This document shows, piece by piece, positions 1 through 6,143 of a stretch of DNA of 25,897 bases (position 1 is the first letter of the stretch; each line of letters begins with the position of its first letter). The DNA is taken from positions 1 to 25,897 of the IMG/VR virus record IMGVR_UViG_3300008516_000622; one strand, given 5' to 3'. Made by a program: the position numbers and the translations under genes. The notes beneath the pieces were generated by a model. The model saw only the letters and a program-made list of their open reading frames with translations. It was not told the origin of the DNA and did no database searches. The DNA comes from a virus.

Positions 1-206
1 CTCCTCAGCTTGTCCCGTTCCTCGTCATCCCGCGCCTCTGCCAACGCATCAAGCACCTCGTACCACCGGGCCAGCCGGAGCCGCCGCGGGTCCGTCAGGA
101 CGTCGTCGGACCACCCGTACCGGTGTTGGACGAGATCGAGGACCCGTCGGAAGGAGAGGTATGCCCCGCTCTTTTCTGGTTCGAGTTGTCTGCGACCCCA
201 TCGGCT
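1..206 (-). CDS. Tail assembly chaperone, -1 frame extension (partial, runs off left edge)
   Basis: This is the downstream frame reached by -1 slippage at the UUUUUUA site in the tail assembly chaperone gene. It is open for 67 codons from the slippery site to the window edge. It has no start codon of its own that fits. The translation looks like a genuine protein, with a motif RYGWSDDVL, then an acidic/basic helical stretch (RLARWYEVLDALAEARDDEE), whereas the zero frame ends in a low-complexity Ser/Thr/Gly tail. In lambda-like phages the analogous G-T fusion binds the tape measure protein and recruits tail tube subunits. The fusion would keep the first 134 residues of the chaperone. Seen: open frame, slippery heptamer. 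Inferred: that frameshifting occurs. The gene end and the tape measure gene lie outside the window. Confidence 0.8.
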
Positions 207-607
207 AAAAAAGCCGTGAAGTCGATACTCGACGCCAGAGCCGCGATTGCCGCTGGCATCGCCGTGAGAGGAAACCGCTTCGGGTCCCGAAGGTCGGTTT
301 CGTTAACGCCGAGGAGTTGCGAGAGGAGCGCGAAGACCTCTGCCTCGCAATAGCCGAGCGCGACCAGCAGGAACTTGCCGATCCCCTCCCCGTTCAACTG
401 TACATTTCCAGCCGCGTCCTCGGCCAGACTTCCGTCATCCGCGGTGACGAGAAGGTCGGACACCTTGAGCTTGCCGCGCTCCGTCGCAATCATCAACATG
501 CGCGCCAGAGGCGCCTGCGCGAGTAGTCCGAGGGGCTGAACCTCATAGTCCTGCCCCGCGATCATCACCCGCTTCGGCTCTTCCAACAACGCTGTCGCTT
601 CCGTCAT
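95..607 (-). CDS. Tail assembly chaperone (short, zero-frame product)
   Basis: This 170-residue protein sits directly after the major tail tube gene, the usual place for the tail assembly chaperone (lambda gpG-like role). The N-terminus (residues 10-30, VMIAGQDYEVQPLGLL) resembles chaperone families in which a short beta segment precedes a helical body. Start ATG at 607 has a GGGAGAG SD site about 7 bases upstream. Codon 134 (TTA) ends a UUUUUUA slippery heptamer at 206-212. Beyond it the zero frame runs 36 codons of Ser/Thr/Gly-rich sequence to a stop at 95. Position, size and slippery site support the call; sequence similarity alone is weak. The chaperone acts in the cytoplasm during tail assembly and is not expected in the mature virion. 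Confidence 0.8.
   Translation of the reverse strand: MTEATALLEEPKRVMIAGQDYEVQPLGLLAQAPLARMLMIATERGKLKVSDLLVTADDGSLAEDAAGNVQLNGEGIGKFLLVALGYCEAEVFALLSQLLGVNETDLRDPKRFPLTAMPAAIAALASSIDFTAFLADGVADNSNQKRAGHTSPSDGSSISSNTGTGGPTTS
206..212 (-). promoter_or_regulatory. Programmed -1 ribosomal frameshift site (UUUUUUA)
   Basis: On the minus strand the heptamer T TTT TTA is in the correct zero-frame phase (X XXY YYZ). The flanking bases form a small inverted repeat (CGGCT/AGCCG). The -1 frame downstream is open to the window edge. No strong downstream pseudoknot was identified by eye. Confidence 0.8.
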
Positions 608-639
608 GTCACACTCTCCCGAGATATGGTTTGCGCGGC

Positions 640-686
640 CCGGGGCGGGTCCAGCATCAGCTCGGGTCTGCGAGGACCCGCCCCGG
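640..686 (-). other. Perfect 13-bp GC-rich intercistronic hairpin after the tail tube gene
   Basis: The arms at 640-652 and 674-686 are perfectly complementary over 13 bp (CCGGGGCGGGTCC on the plus strand), with a 21-nt loop that can itself pair weakly. It lies between the tail tube stop (699) and the chaperone start (607). No T-tract follows on either strand, so it is not a classic intrinsic terminator. It could protect the 3' end of the tail tube message or reduce downstream expression. An equivalent hairpin follows the major capsid gene. Confidence 0.75.
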
Positions 687-698
687 TGCCGCTATTGC

Positions 699-1292
699 TC
701 ACGACCCAGAAAGATCGCTCGGCAGCCACAATTCCCACGGCTCGTCGTATGGCGAAGCCAGGGATGCGTGGCCGGTCCACTTGGCGGCGATGACCGCCTC
801 ATCGTTCGGCCCCAACGGAATCGCCAGCGGCGACTCTGGCAGCGCGTTCGAGATGATCGCGACGAAGGGCAGATCGTTGCCGTGGATCGTCCCGACCAAG
901 GCGAGGTTGTCGAGGTAGTCGCCAGCCTCCACCGGTCCCCCCGTGATGACGGTGTAGTCTGGATCGCTGTCATCCGAATCCGCTCCCGCGATCAGGCGTG
1001 CCATGTTGTTCGGGAACAGTTCCAGCGCGTTCGTCTCGATGGTCGCGACGACACGGCTGCGCCGCCGCAGTCCCTTGGTGGGGCCGATGGCCCCGTCCAC
1101 GGTGATCTCCCGGATCTCCCGCTCCACCGTGAACGTGCTTCCGCCCCGCGTCGCCCCGATGCAGATTCCGGGGTTGTCTGCATCGATGAAGTTGGCATAG
1201 ATGGCCCCGGCGTCGATGAGAATGCGACTGGGGGTGTCGCCCGAGAGGCCGTTGAGCCCCAGGTCGCCCGGCATCGTCGGCAGGCTTGCCAT
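699..1292 (-). CDS. Major tail tube protein
   Basis: This 197-residue protein fits the size and position of a siphophage major tail (tube) protein, just before the tail assembly chaperone and its frameshift site. The N-terminal half contains a motif typical of such proteins, with a GAIYANF segment followed by GATRGGSTFTVEREIREI and VDGAIG, consistent with a beta-sandwich tube subunit. The protein would polymerise around the tape measure into the tail tube. The start at 1292 has a GGAGGAG SD site close upstream. The gene is preceded by a leader carrying several hairpins (1358-1433) and followed by a 13-bp hairpin, an arrangement shared with the major capsid gene. Seen: motif, position, SD site. 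Family call is from recall; no search was run. Confidence 0.85.
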   Translation of the reverse strand: MASLPTMPGDLGLNGLSGDTPSRILIDAGAIYANFIDADNPGICIGATRGGSTFTVEREIREITVDGAIGPTKGLRRRSRVVATIETNALELFPNNMARLIAGADSDDSDPDYTVITGGPVEAGDYLDNLALVGTIHGNDLPFVAIISNALPESPLAIPLGPNDEAVIAAKWTGHASLASPYDEPWELWLPSDLSGS

Positions 1293-1357
1293 GTTCGTCT
1301 CCTCCGCGGCTCTCTCGCCGCTATTGATCTCGGGCAGTGCCCGGAACGTCCTGGCCC

Positions 1358-1403
1358 CAAAAGCAAAGGCCCTGACTCCCCCTACCGGTAGGAATCAGGG
1401 CCT
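1358..1403 (-). terminator. Terminator-like leader hairpin upstream of tail tube gene
   Basis: On the minus strand, AGGCCCTGA pairs with TCAGGGCCT (1367-1375 with 1395-1403), with extra inner pairs. It is followed by the T-rich tail TTTGCTTTTGG. It lies about 65 bases 5' of the tail tube start codon, so it is either a terminator for upstream transcripts or an attenuator in the leader. The same design (stem plus CTTTnCTTTTGG-like tail) precedes TerS, portal and capsid genes. Confidence 0.6.
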
Positions 1404-1404
1404 C

Positions 1405-1433
1405 TGTCCCTTCGGACAACCGCCCGTCGGCGG
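1405..1433 (-). promoter_or_regulatory. Tandem small hairpins in tail tube leader
   Basis: Two small perfect stem-loops sit side by side just 5' of the terminator-like hairpin (minus-strand sense): CCGCC/GGCGG with loop GACG at 1420-1433, and TGTCC/GGACA with loop GAAG at 1405-1418. Tandem stem-loops ahead of a terminator are reminiscent of RNA antitermination elements such as HK022 put, but there is no sequence evidence for homology. Confidence 0.45.
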
Positions 1434-1474
1434 CTGCTTTCAGGGCATCCTATGCGATTGTCAATGCGGTCCTA

Positions 1475-1645
1475 TCAGCGTCCGCGGTTTTGTCCCTGTC
1501 CGCGTCCGCCGCCGCCTCCTCGGCCGGGGCCGCCAGCAGGACAGGGTGATGTGTTTCGTCCGCCCCCCTGCCCGCCCGGCACCCCGCGGCCGCCGCCGCG
1601 TCCGTCCTGCGGCCTTGCACCGCCGCCTGGTCGCTGTGAAGCCAT
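1475..1645 (-). CDS. Small Gly/Arg-rich low-complexity protein (56 aa)
   Basis: This short reading frame starts MASQRPGGGARPQ and continues as RGG/GRG repeats (GRGGGRG, GGRGQGQNRGR) to the stop. It is supported by an excellent SD site (AAGGAGAAG, 4 bases before ATG at 1645) and by its place between the Ntn hydrolase gene stop (1656) and the tail leader. It contains a single Cys. RGG-rich sequences often bind RNA or are structurally disordered, but I cannot assign a function. The composition overlaps the first 20 residues of the prohead protease in this window, which are also Gly/Arg-rich before a zinc ribbon, so it may be a relative lacking the ribbon. Overlapping frames reading this strip as Ala/Asp-rich lack such an SD site. 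Confidence 0.6.
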   Translation of the reverse strand: MASQRPGGGARPQDGRGGGRGVPGGQGGGRNTSPCPAGGPGRGGGGGRGQGQNRGR

Positions 1646-1655
1646 GATCTTCTCC

Positions 1656-2168
1656 TTACTCCCTCGGTACTCGCATGATGTTGACTGGCTTCTCGCAATA
1701 GATAGACAGTTCACACGCGCAGTCGATAGCCTCTTCAACGGAGCGTCCAAGGTGAAGGGCCGCCAACGCATAGTCCATACCTGCTCCTATTGCGAAAAAG
1801 TCCAGCACTTCTCGCACGTAGTAGTTGTGGCTGTAGAATGCTTTCTCGCCGAAGACTATAAGGAAGCTGTTTTGCCCCCCCGTGATCTTCGGTTTGTCAT
1901 ACTCGTTCTGCTGGTGCAACCATCCAGCGCATTCATGGAGCCAGCTAAGGACCGCCTCTTCATCTGTCGCTCTCGGTATGTGAGTTGCGGCATAGGTGCG
2001 AAGCAGAAAGCCACCTTGACTTTCCCCCACGTTGCCGATGATGAAGCCAGGGCGCACCTCGGCCAGCTTCGCGAACTGGTCCTTCTCCTGTGTTGTCCCG
2101 CGGACACGAATGCTGTCTGCCCCGATCACGATCTCCGTGTCTGTTACCTTGATAGCGACGACGCTCAT
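1656..2168 (-). CDS. Proteasome/HslV-like Ntn hydrolase
   Basis: This 170-residue protein resembles the N-terminal nucleophile hydrolase fold of proteasome beta subunits and HslV. After removal of Met1 the chain starts with Ser1 (SVVAIKV). In that numbering Asp falls at 17 (IGADS) and Lys at 33 (AKL), exactly the spacing of the Thr1/Asp17/Lys33 catalytic set of proteasomes and HslV, with Ser replacing Thr. The C-terminal part (FFAIGAGMDYALAALHLG, then SVEEAIDCACELSIYC) matches the conserved GxGxxxA helix region of such hydrolases. The start at 2168 has an AGGGA SD site. It lies between the tail completion and Gly-rich genes. Substrate is unknown; roles in structural protein maturation or host protein degradation are inference. 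No partner unfoldase (HslU/ClpX-like) is visible. Confidence 0.75.
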   Translation of the reverse strand: MSVVAIKVTDTEIVIGADSIRVRGTTQEKDQFAKLAEVRPGFIIGNVGESQGGFLLRTYAATHIPRATDEEAVLSWLHECAGWLHQQNEYDKPKITGGQNSFLIVFGEKAFYSHNYYVREVLDFFAIGAGMDYALAALHLGRSVEEAIDCACELSIYCEKPVNIMRVPRE

Positions 2169-2177
2169 CTTGTTTCC

Positions 2178-2636
2178 CTATGCTCGCGTCTGCATGTCCG
2201 CCACTTCCGCGGTCGGGTACAGACGCATCGTCCAACTTGTAGATCTCCGCCACACCTCCGACTCGGGCTGGCTGAGGTTGAAGTCGCCTGCGAACATCAG
2301 CCTCCCCCTGAACTCGTCGCATTCGATCACGCGCCTGTTGAGCAAGGCCTGCACCCGCTTCCTCATCTCGAACAGCCGACTGCTGGATGGATCGCAGTCC
2401 CAGAGGTCAAGCCGCAATTCGGCGGTCTGGTAGCCGTCCTCCGTCCCGAGCGGGCGCACCGTCGCGTCCACCGTCATGTAGGGAAACTCGCAGTTCTTTG
2501 GGGCCCAGACGTGGTGATAGCGGAGTTCGCCTTCGTCCTCACCCTCATCAGCGAGAATGGTGAGTAGTTCGCTGTCCTCTGCGAGGATCGCCCGTACCTC
2601 CTCTATCATCGCCACTACTGTGTCCCTATCGCTCAT
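2178..2636 (-). CDS. Tail completion/terminator-type protein (gp17-like)
   Basis: This 152-residue protein follows the gp10-like gene with an ATGA start/stop overlap and precedes the tail genes, the usual place of the tail terminator or minor tail protein that caps the tube at the head-proximal end. The sequence has an N-terminal helix (MIEEVRAILAEDSELLTILAD), a beta stretch (FPYMTVDATVRP), an AELRLDLWD strand, and a helix with a KRVQALLN motif, in the order expected for the gp17/DUF3168-type fold. The ATG at 2636 has a GGGAGAC SD site. The assignment rests mainly on gene order and secondary-structure-like pattern, so it is moderate. Confidence 0.6.
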   Translation of the reverse strand: MSDRDTVVAMIEEVRAILAEDSELLTILADEGEDEGELRYHHVWAPKNCEFPYMTVDATVRPLGTEDGYQTAELRLDLWDCDPSSSRLFEMRKRVQALLNRRVIECDEFRGRLMFAGDFNLSQPESEVWRRSTSWTMRLYPTAEVADMQTRA

Positions 2637-3139
2637 AGCATCCGTCTCCCGAGAACCCCGTGTACCTCGTCGCGCGTGTGCTCCAGTGCCGGCCGCAGCG
2701 AAGGCCGCGGTGCCATCCCCGCGCTCGATCCGTGCGAGTACCCGGGCGGTAGGTCACTCTGTCCAGCGGCCGCACCGCGCCTGCCAGTCCCGAACTCAAG
2801 CCACGGCGCTTTCTCCATGTCGGAACCGACCAGGGCCTCCCACTCACCCGTCAACGGGCTTCGCCGAGAAATCGCCTTCACCGAACGCCGCAAGTCCCCC
2901 AGCGCCACCGCTGGCGGCTCGCCTGGTGCCGACGCGATGTAGCTCCCCTTCCCGCCCGGGATATTGTACACACGCCCGCTCCTCTGACCGCTCAGGGTAT
3001 GGAGCCAGTCCCGCTTCACGATGTTGGCGGCGGCGTAGGTGCGCTTCCGCGCCTCCCCGTTGAGCCGCTTCGCCACCTCGTCGAGGAAACTTGTGAGCTT
3101 GATATTGCCGCCCGGCCCGAATGCCCTGATCATCGCCAC
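2633..3139 (-). CDS. HK97 gp10-like tail completion protein
   Basis: This 168-residue protein has the layout of HK97 gp10-like neck/tail completion proteins: a helical N-terminus (VAKRLNGEARKRTYAAA), a WLHTLSGQRSGRVY segment, a YIASAPGEPPAVALGDLRRSV segment, VGSDMEKAPWLEFGTG, and a PRPSLRPALE motif near the end. These are characteristic and well conserved here. I chose the GTG at 3139 because GGAGGT lies 9 bases upstream; the ATG three codons later is the alternative. The start shares one base with the TAG stop of the head closure gene (TAGTG). It would act at the head-tail interface with its neighbours. Confidence 0.8.
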   Translation of the reverse strand: MAMIRAFGPGGNIKLTSFLDEVAKRLNGEARKRTYAAANIVKRDWLHTLSGQRSGRVYNIPGGKGSYIASAPGEPPAVALGDLRRSVKAISRRSPLTGEWEALVGSDMEKAPWLEFGTGRRGAAAGQSDLPPGYSHGSSAGMAPRPSLRPALEHTRDEVHGVLGRRML

Positions 3140-3471
3140 TACCGCTGTACCTCCTGCGCAATCAACACCGTGCATTCATTGTGTCGGTGGTTGTACTCGG
3201 GCGGCTCAATTGCCCGGTAGTAGCGGCCGTCGAGCACGAACCGCGTGTTCGCAATGTCGATCTTAAGCTCGCCCCGCAACATCAGCCGTTCCGTTCTCTC
3301 CTCGTGCCCGCGCTGCGCGAGCACCATTGCATAGTGCGTCGAGACCGCTGCCCGCCGGCACCAGCGCGTCGCTGATGTCTCCCACTCCGTGGCAACTTGT
3401 CCGAATGTCCCGTCAGTGGACGTGCGGGTCTGTATCTCCACGCGACTTCGGTACGCACCAGCCTCCAGCAT
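3139..3471 (-). CDS. Head closure / head-tail adaptor protein
   Basis: This 110-residue protein begins MLEAGAYRSRVEIQ and includes TEWET and a YYRAIEPPEYNHRHNE stretch, the pattern of the phage head-tail joining (SPP1 gp16 / HK97 stopper) family, which is a small beta-barrel of about this length. It seals the head pore below the connector after packaging. It sits between the connector and gp10-like genes as in HK97-type operons. ATG at 3471 is preceded by AAGG. A 58-base spacer separates it from the connector stop at 3530; that spacer holds only a 16-codon reading frame I do not consider a gene. Confidence 0.75.
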   Translation of the reverse strand: MLEAGAYRSRVEIQTRTSTDGTFGQVATEWETSATRWCRRAAVSTHYAMVLAQRGHEERTERLMLRGELKIDIANTRFVLDGRYYRAIEPPEYNHRHNECTVLIAQEVQR

Positions 3472-3529
3472 ATCGCCTTATCCCATGCTGCCTATTCGGG
3501 TGCGATCACTAGCCCGCTCATGCATCATC

Positions 3530-4198
3530 TTAAGTCCCAGGCATCTTCCGGTGCGGCGCCCACAACTCTTCCGCCAACGACGGCGCGCCATAGTTGGTGG
3601 CACCCCGCCCGCTGACAGCCTCCGTCGCGATTCCGTCCTGCCGCTGGTCGTACATCCAGGCTATCGTCCGCAGGACACCCGTCCGCACCGCCTCCGGAAT
3701 GTCCGTCTGCGTCCGCCGCGCCCGACACGACAGTGTGCTCACAACCTGGCTCAACGTCACCGGTTCCTTGCGCCCGGTCCGCCAGGTCAAGGAGATCTCG
3801 ATCCCGTCCTGTGCCGCCAACACGTTCAGAGCGCCGTACATCTGGTCGTTTATGATCTCCGCCAGGTTCTCCGCGGTCTCCATGTCGGTCCCTCCGATGG
3901 CGAAGTCCTGTAGCACCACGTCCTGGGTGCGTGAGGCTGGTTCCTCCGCGGCCACCCGGAACGTCATGCCGTCCACGCCAACCGAGTCGCCGACCGCTGC
4001 CGAAATGACGAAGATAACGGCGCGCAACACCTCGAATGGATTGTTCAGAAAGCCGTCGGCATGCTGCTTCGCCGCGTCGATCAGCGTCGTGATGAGATCA
4101 TCATCGGCCTCGTGCTCGACGCGCAGGTAGAGTTTCACCGATGCCAGTTCGGTCAACTCTCCAACGCTCAGATCCAGTCTGTCAACGCACGCGCCCAT
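3530..4198 (-). CDS. Head-tail connector protein (gp6-like) with inserted domain
   Basis: The N-terminus (residues 18-55, ASVKLYLRVEHEADDDLITTLIDAAKQHAD) and C-terminus (about 166-190, DIPEAVRTGVLRTIAWMYDQRQ) match the helical gp6-like head-tail connector family. The family is normally only about 100 residues; here 222. The extra roughly 100 residues (about 60-162) form a beta-rich block with the pattern GDSVGVDGMTF, FAIGGTDMETAENLAEIIND and PVTLSQ. That pattern occurs as a repeat-like module in various phage tail and adhesin proteins. The insertion is in frame and the flanking connector parts look intact. The start overlaps the preceding stop (TGATG). It would form the ring between portal and head closure protein, with the inserted domain possibly exposed at the neck. 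Confidence 0.7.
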   Translation of the reverse strand: MGACVDRLDLSVGELTELASVKLYLRVEHEADDDLITTLIDAAKQHADGFLNNPFEVLRAVIFVISAAVGDSVGVDGMTFRVAAEEPASRTQDVVLQDFAIGGTDMETAENLAEIINDQMYGALNVLAAQDGIEISLTWRTGRKEPVTLSQVVSTLSCRARRTQTDIPEAVRTGVLRTIAWMYDQRQDGIATEAVSGRGATNYGAPSLAEELWAPHRKMPGT

Positions 4199-4488
4199 CA
4201 GTTCTCCTTGTCAGCGGCGGCCTGCCGATGATGAGCGATAGCCTCTTCGCGGGTCGGAAAGGACGGTCCGTTGTCGATGCTGTATCCCACCGTCACGCTC
4301 TCTTTGATCTCGGTAGGCCCAGGACGTTCCTGTGTCTCCTCTGGCTCGATCACGTCAGGGGCCTCATCGTCCTCCACTACCTCGACCAGCCGTCGGCGCA
4401 CCAGTTCGTGGGCGCTCGATGCTGAAAGTTCCAGCACATCGCCCCGCTTCGCCCTGCCCGCCAGCCTCCGCAATGCCCGCACTTTCAC
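4198..4488 (-). CDS. Nested in-frame product: small head-operon protein (96 aa)
   Basis: Within the glycosyltransferase gene, a GTG at 4488 is preceded by GGAGGAGG at 4497-4504, eight bases upstream, one of the strongest SD matches in the window. Initiation here would yield a free 96-residue protein starting VKVRALRRLAGRAKRGDV and ending with an acidic linker and a SIDNGPSFPTREEAIAHH tail. Small proteins of the pattern xVRxLRxFxG...GDVVEVPxxxAxxLxxRGxxE are common just before phage connector genes (recall, no search). I infer that the glycosyltransferase was inserted upstream and fused in frame while the original start survived. Whether both products are made is unknown. Confidence 0.5.
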   Translation of the reverse strand: MKVRALRRLAGRAKRGDVLELSASSAHELVRRRLVEVVEDDEAPDVIEPEETQERPGPTEIKESVTVGYSIDNGPSFPTREEAIAHHRQAAADKEN

Positions 4489-5565
4489 TGTGCCATCCTC
4501 CTCCATGTTAGTTACTGGCGCGTCGCTGGCTCGGGCTCCACTCATCGCCCTTTCCCGCCACTCGTCAGTTATTCTGATGAGTTCACCCTCGAGACGGTCC
4601 AACTGCGGTGTCGGCCCAAGTTCCGCTGATCGTTTCAGCGCGGCCGCCGACGCTTCGGCATACGCACGCTCATCATCCAACATCGTGATGGCATCAACCC
4701 ACTGCTCGGGCTTGTACCGATCACAGAAGGTTCCCGCCTCCCCGAGCGACTCCACCAGCCCCGGCGTCGGATGGGCGATTGTAGGGATGCCGCTTGCTGC
4801 CGCTTCTATGCCGATCCTCCCGTAGCTCTCGGTCCACCAGCGCATTCCGGGTGTGCCCAGGTCCTGGCTTGGCATAAGGACGATGCGCGCCCTCTGGTAA
4901 AACTCCCGCGGGTCAAGGCAGTGCTCCATGATCTCGGCGTTCGGGGGAACACGCTTCGGCACAGCCTGCGCGCCCCAGCCGCCCTTCACGGCGAGGAACT
5001 TGTGGTCCGGCATTCTCCTCGCCAGCTCCCAGAACAGAGCGCCCCCCTTCTCGGCGCAGAAGTTGACCAGGACCATGCGGTCGCCCGTCTTCTCGACCCG
5101 ATAGTCATCCGGGTAGATCAGGGGATACAGGACCATCGCGTTGTCGTCGCGCCCATTCTTTCGGGCCTCATCCATGACCCACTCGGCGTTGTAGATCGCG
5201 AGCTGGACCTGCCTCGGCTTGCACTTGTACAGGGCTAGCTGCCCCTCGTCGTGCACCAGGTGGGCCAGGGGTTTCCTGTAGGCCTTGCACAACGCGAGCG
5301 CCTCCGTCGTGGCTTCCCCCTGGGTGATGATGATATCCGCCTCCAAGTACCGCCTTCGCTTGGCCACTGGTAAGGGCGCGGAATAGACATCCTCGATCCC
5401 GAACTGGCAACCACCGTGCGAGCGCGTGGGCTCCAAAGAGCCGCGCTGGAGCATCAGCCCAACGCTGTGCCCGCGCCGGCGCAAGGCATCTAGCGTCAGA
5501 CACATCGTCACCACGCCGCCGCCCCAGCCCCAGCCCAGGTGATACATATGCCCGAGAATCCTCAC
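4198..5565 (-). CDS. GT4-type glycosyltransferase fused to a small C-terminal phage domain
   Basis: This 455-residue protein has a GT-B glycosyltransferase as residues 1 to about 340. It starts VRILGHMYHLGWGWGGG (Rossmann start with Gly-rich loop) and has an EX7E motif at Glu246/Glu254 (ESYGRIGIE) followed by GIPTIAHPTPGLVESLGEAG, typical of GT4 donor-nucleotide sites. The last 96 residues (KVRALRRLAGRAKRGDVLELS, then ELVRRRLVEVV) look like a separate small protein of the kind found just before connector genes in phage head operons. An internal GTG with its own perfect SD lies at this boundary. GTG at 5565 overlaps the previous stop (GTGA) and has GGAGG upstream. Donor and acceptor sugars are unknown. 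Three methyltransferases precede it, suggesting synthesis of a methylated glycan. Confidence 0.8.
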   Translation of the reverse strand: MRILGHMYHLGWGWGGGVVTMCLTLDALRRRGHSVGLMLQRGSLEPTRSHGGCQFGIEDVYSAPLPVAKRRRYLEADIIITQGEATTEALALCKAYRKPLAHLVHDEGQLALYKCKPRQVQLAIYNAEWVMDEARKNGRDDNAMVLYPLIYPDDYRVEKTGDRMVLVNFCAEKGGALFWELARRMPDHKFLAVKGGWGAQAVPKRVPPNAEIMEHCLDPREFYQRARIVLMPSQDLGTPGMRWWTESYGRIGIEAAASGIPTIAHPTPGLVESLGEAGTFCDRYKPEQWVDAITMLDDERAYAEASAAALKRSAELGPTPQLDRLEGELIRITDEWRERAMSGARASDAPVTNMEEDGTVKVRALRRLAGRAKRGDVLELSASSAHELVRRRLVEVVEDDEAPDVIEPEETQERPGPTEIKESVTVGYSIDNGPSFPTREEAIAHHRQAAADKEN

Positions 5566-6143
5566 CCTGACTGCCTCCTCAGAATCGCCATCCCGTATCG
5601 AATCTCATAGGTGTACCGTTTCGTCGCCAACAGCTTCTCCCGAATTGCCCGCGCCACGCCCCACTCCTCCGTCGCCGCGTCGTGGAAAGCCATGACGCCG
5701 TCAGGGGCAATCCGCGGGCTCCACACGTGGATGTCGCGGCATACCCCCTCGTAGCTGTGGTCCGAATCCACGAAGAGCAGCCCCACCTCGCCGTCCAGTT
5801 CACGCGCCGCCTGCTCTGTGTCGACCTGCAACGGGAGAACTTGGCTGCTTAGGCCCAGGGACCCAATGTTGTCGACCCAGGCGATCTTCACCGCGGGGTC
5901 AGCATACTGGGGCCACGGTGCCTGCTCCCACAGGTCAACCGAGTAGACCAGGGCCATCCCGCCCACCCGCGCTCCAGCGCCCAGGTAGCAACTTGACTTG
6001 CCCTTGTAGGCGCCGATCTCGACGATGATCTGTTCATTGCTGACCGCGCCCGCCAGTTCGGCGAGGATTAGACCCTCTTCGGCCAATATCTCCCCGTGGA
6101 CCTCGGCAAGTCGTTGCTCCATCTCGGGGGTGAGTCGGCTCAC
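5562..6143 (-). CDS. Class I SAM-dependent methyltransferase (Methyltransf_24-like)
   Basis: This is a 193-residue class I methyltransferase. SAM-binding motif I is IIVEIGAYKGKS (about 39-50). The family signature FVDSDHSYEGVCRDIHVW, then GVMAFHDA, matches the Methyltransf_24 group, many members of which act on sugars or in glycan/cephalosporin-type pathways. I start it at GTG 6143, which overlaps the previous stop (GTGA) and has AGGAGACG upstream; a longer frame to 6308 would overlap the neighbour by 170 bases and is Arg/Gly-rich there. It is closely related in design to the next gene upstream, so the pair probably arose by duplication. Substrate unknown; context with the glycosyltransferase suggests sugar methylation. 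Confidence 0.8.
   Translation of the reverse strand: MSRLTPEMEQRLAEVHGEILAEEGLILAELAGAVSNEQIIVEIGAYKGKSSCYLGAGARVGGMALVYSVDLWEQAPWPQYADPAVKIAWVDNIGSLGLSSQVLPLQVDTEQAARELDGEVGLLFVDSDHSYEGVCRDIHVWSPRIAPDGVMAFHDAATEEWGVARAIREKLLATKRYTYEIRYGMAILRRQSG

Noticed and set aside
1459-1464. TTGACA on the minus strand upstream of the tail leader, as a possible promoter
   Set aside because: No -10 element at 17-19 bases; the hexamer appears to be chance, unlike the three paired promoters.
1452-2567. A long plus-strand open frame (371 codons) over the Ntn hydrolase and tail completion genes
   Set aside because: Its translation is Pro/His/Leu-rich with no domain pattern, and it lies opposite well-supported genes with SD sites. 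It is a GC-rich antisense shadow.
3472-3529. A 16-codon frame between the connector and head closure genes
   Set aside because: Too short and without a convincing SD site; probably just a spacer.
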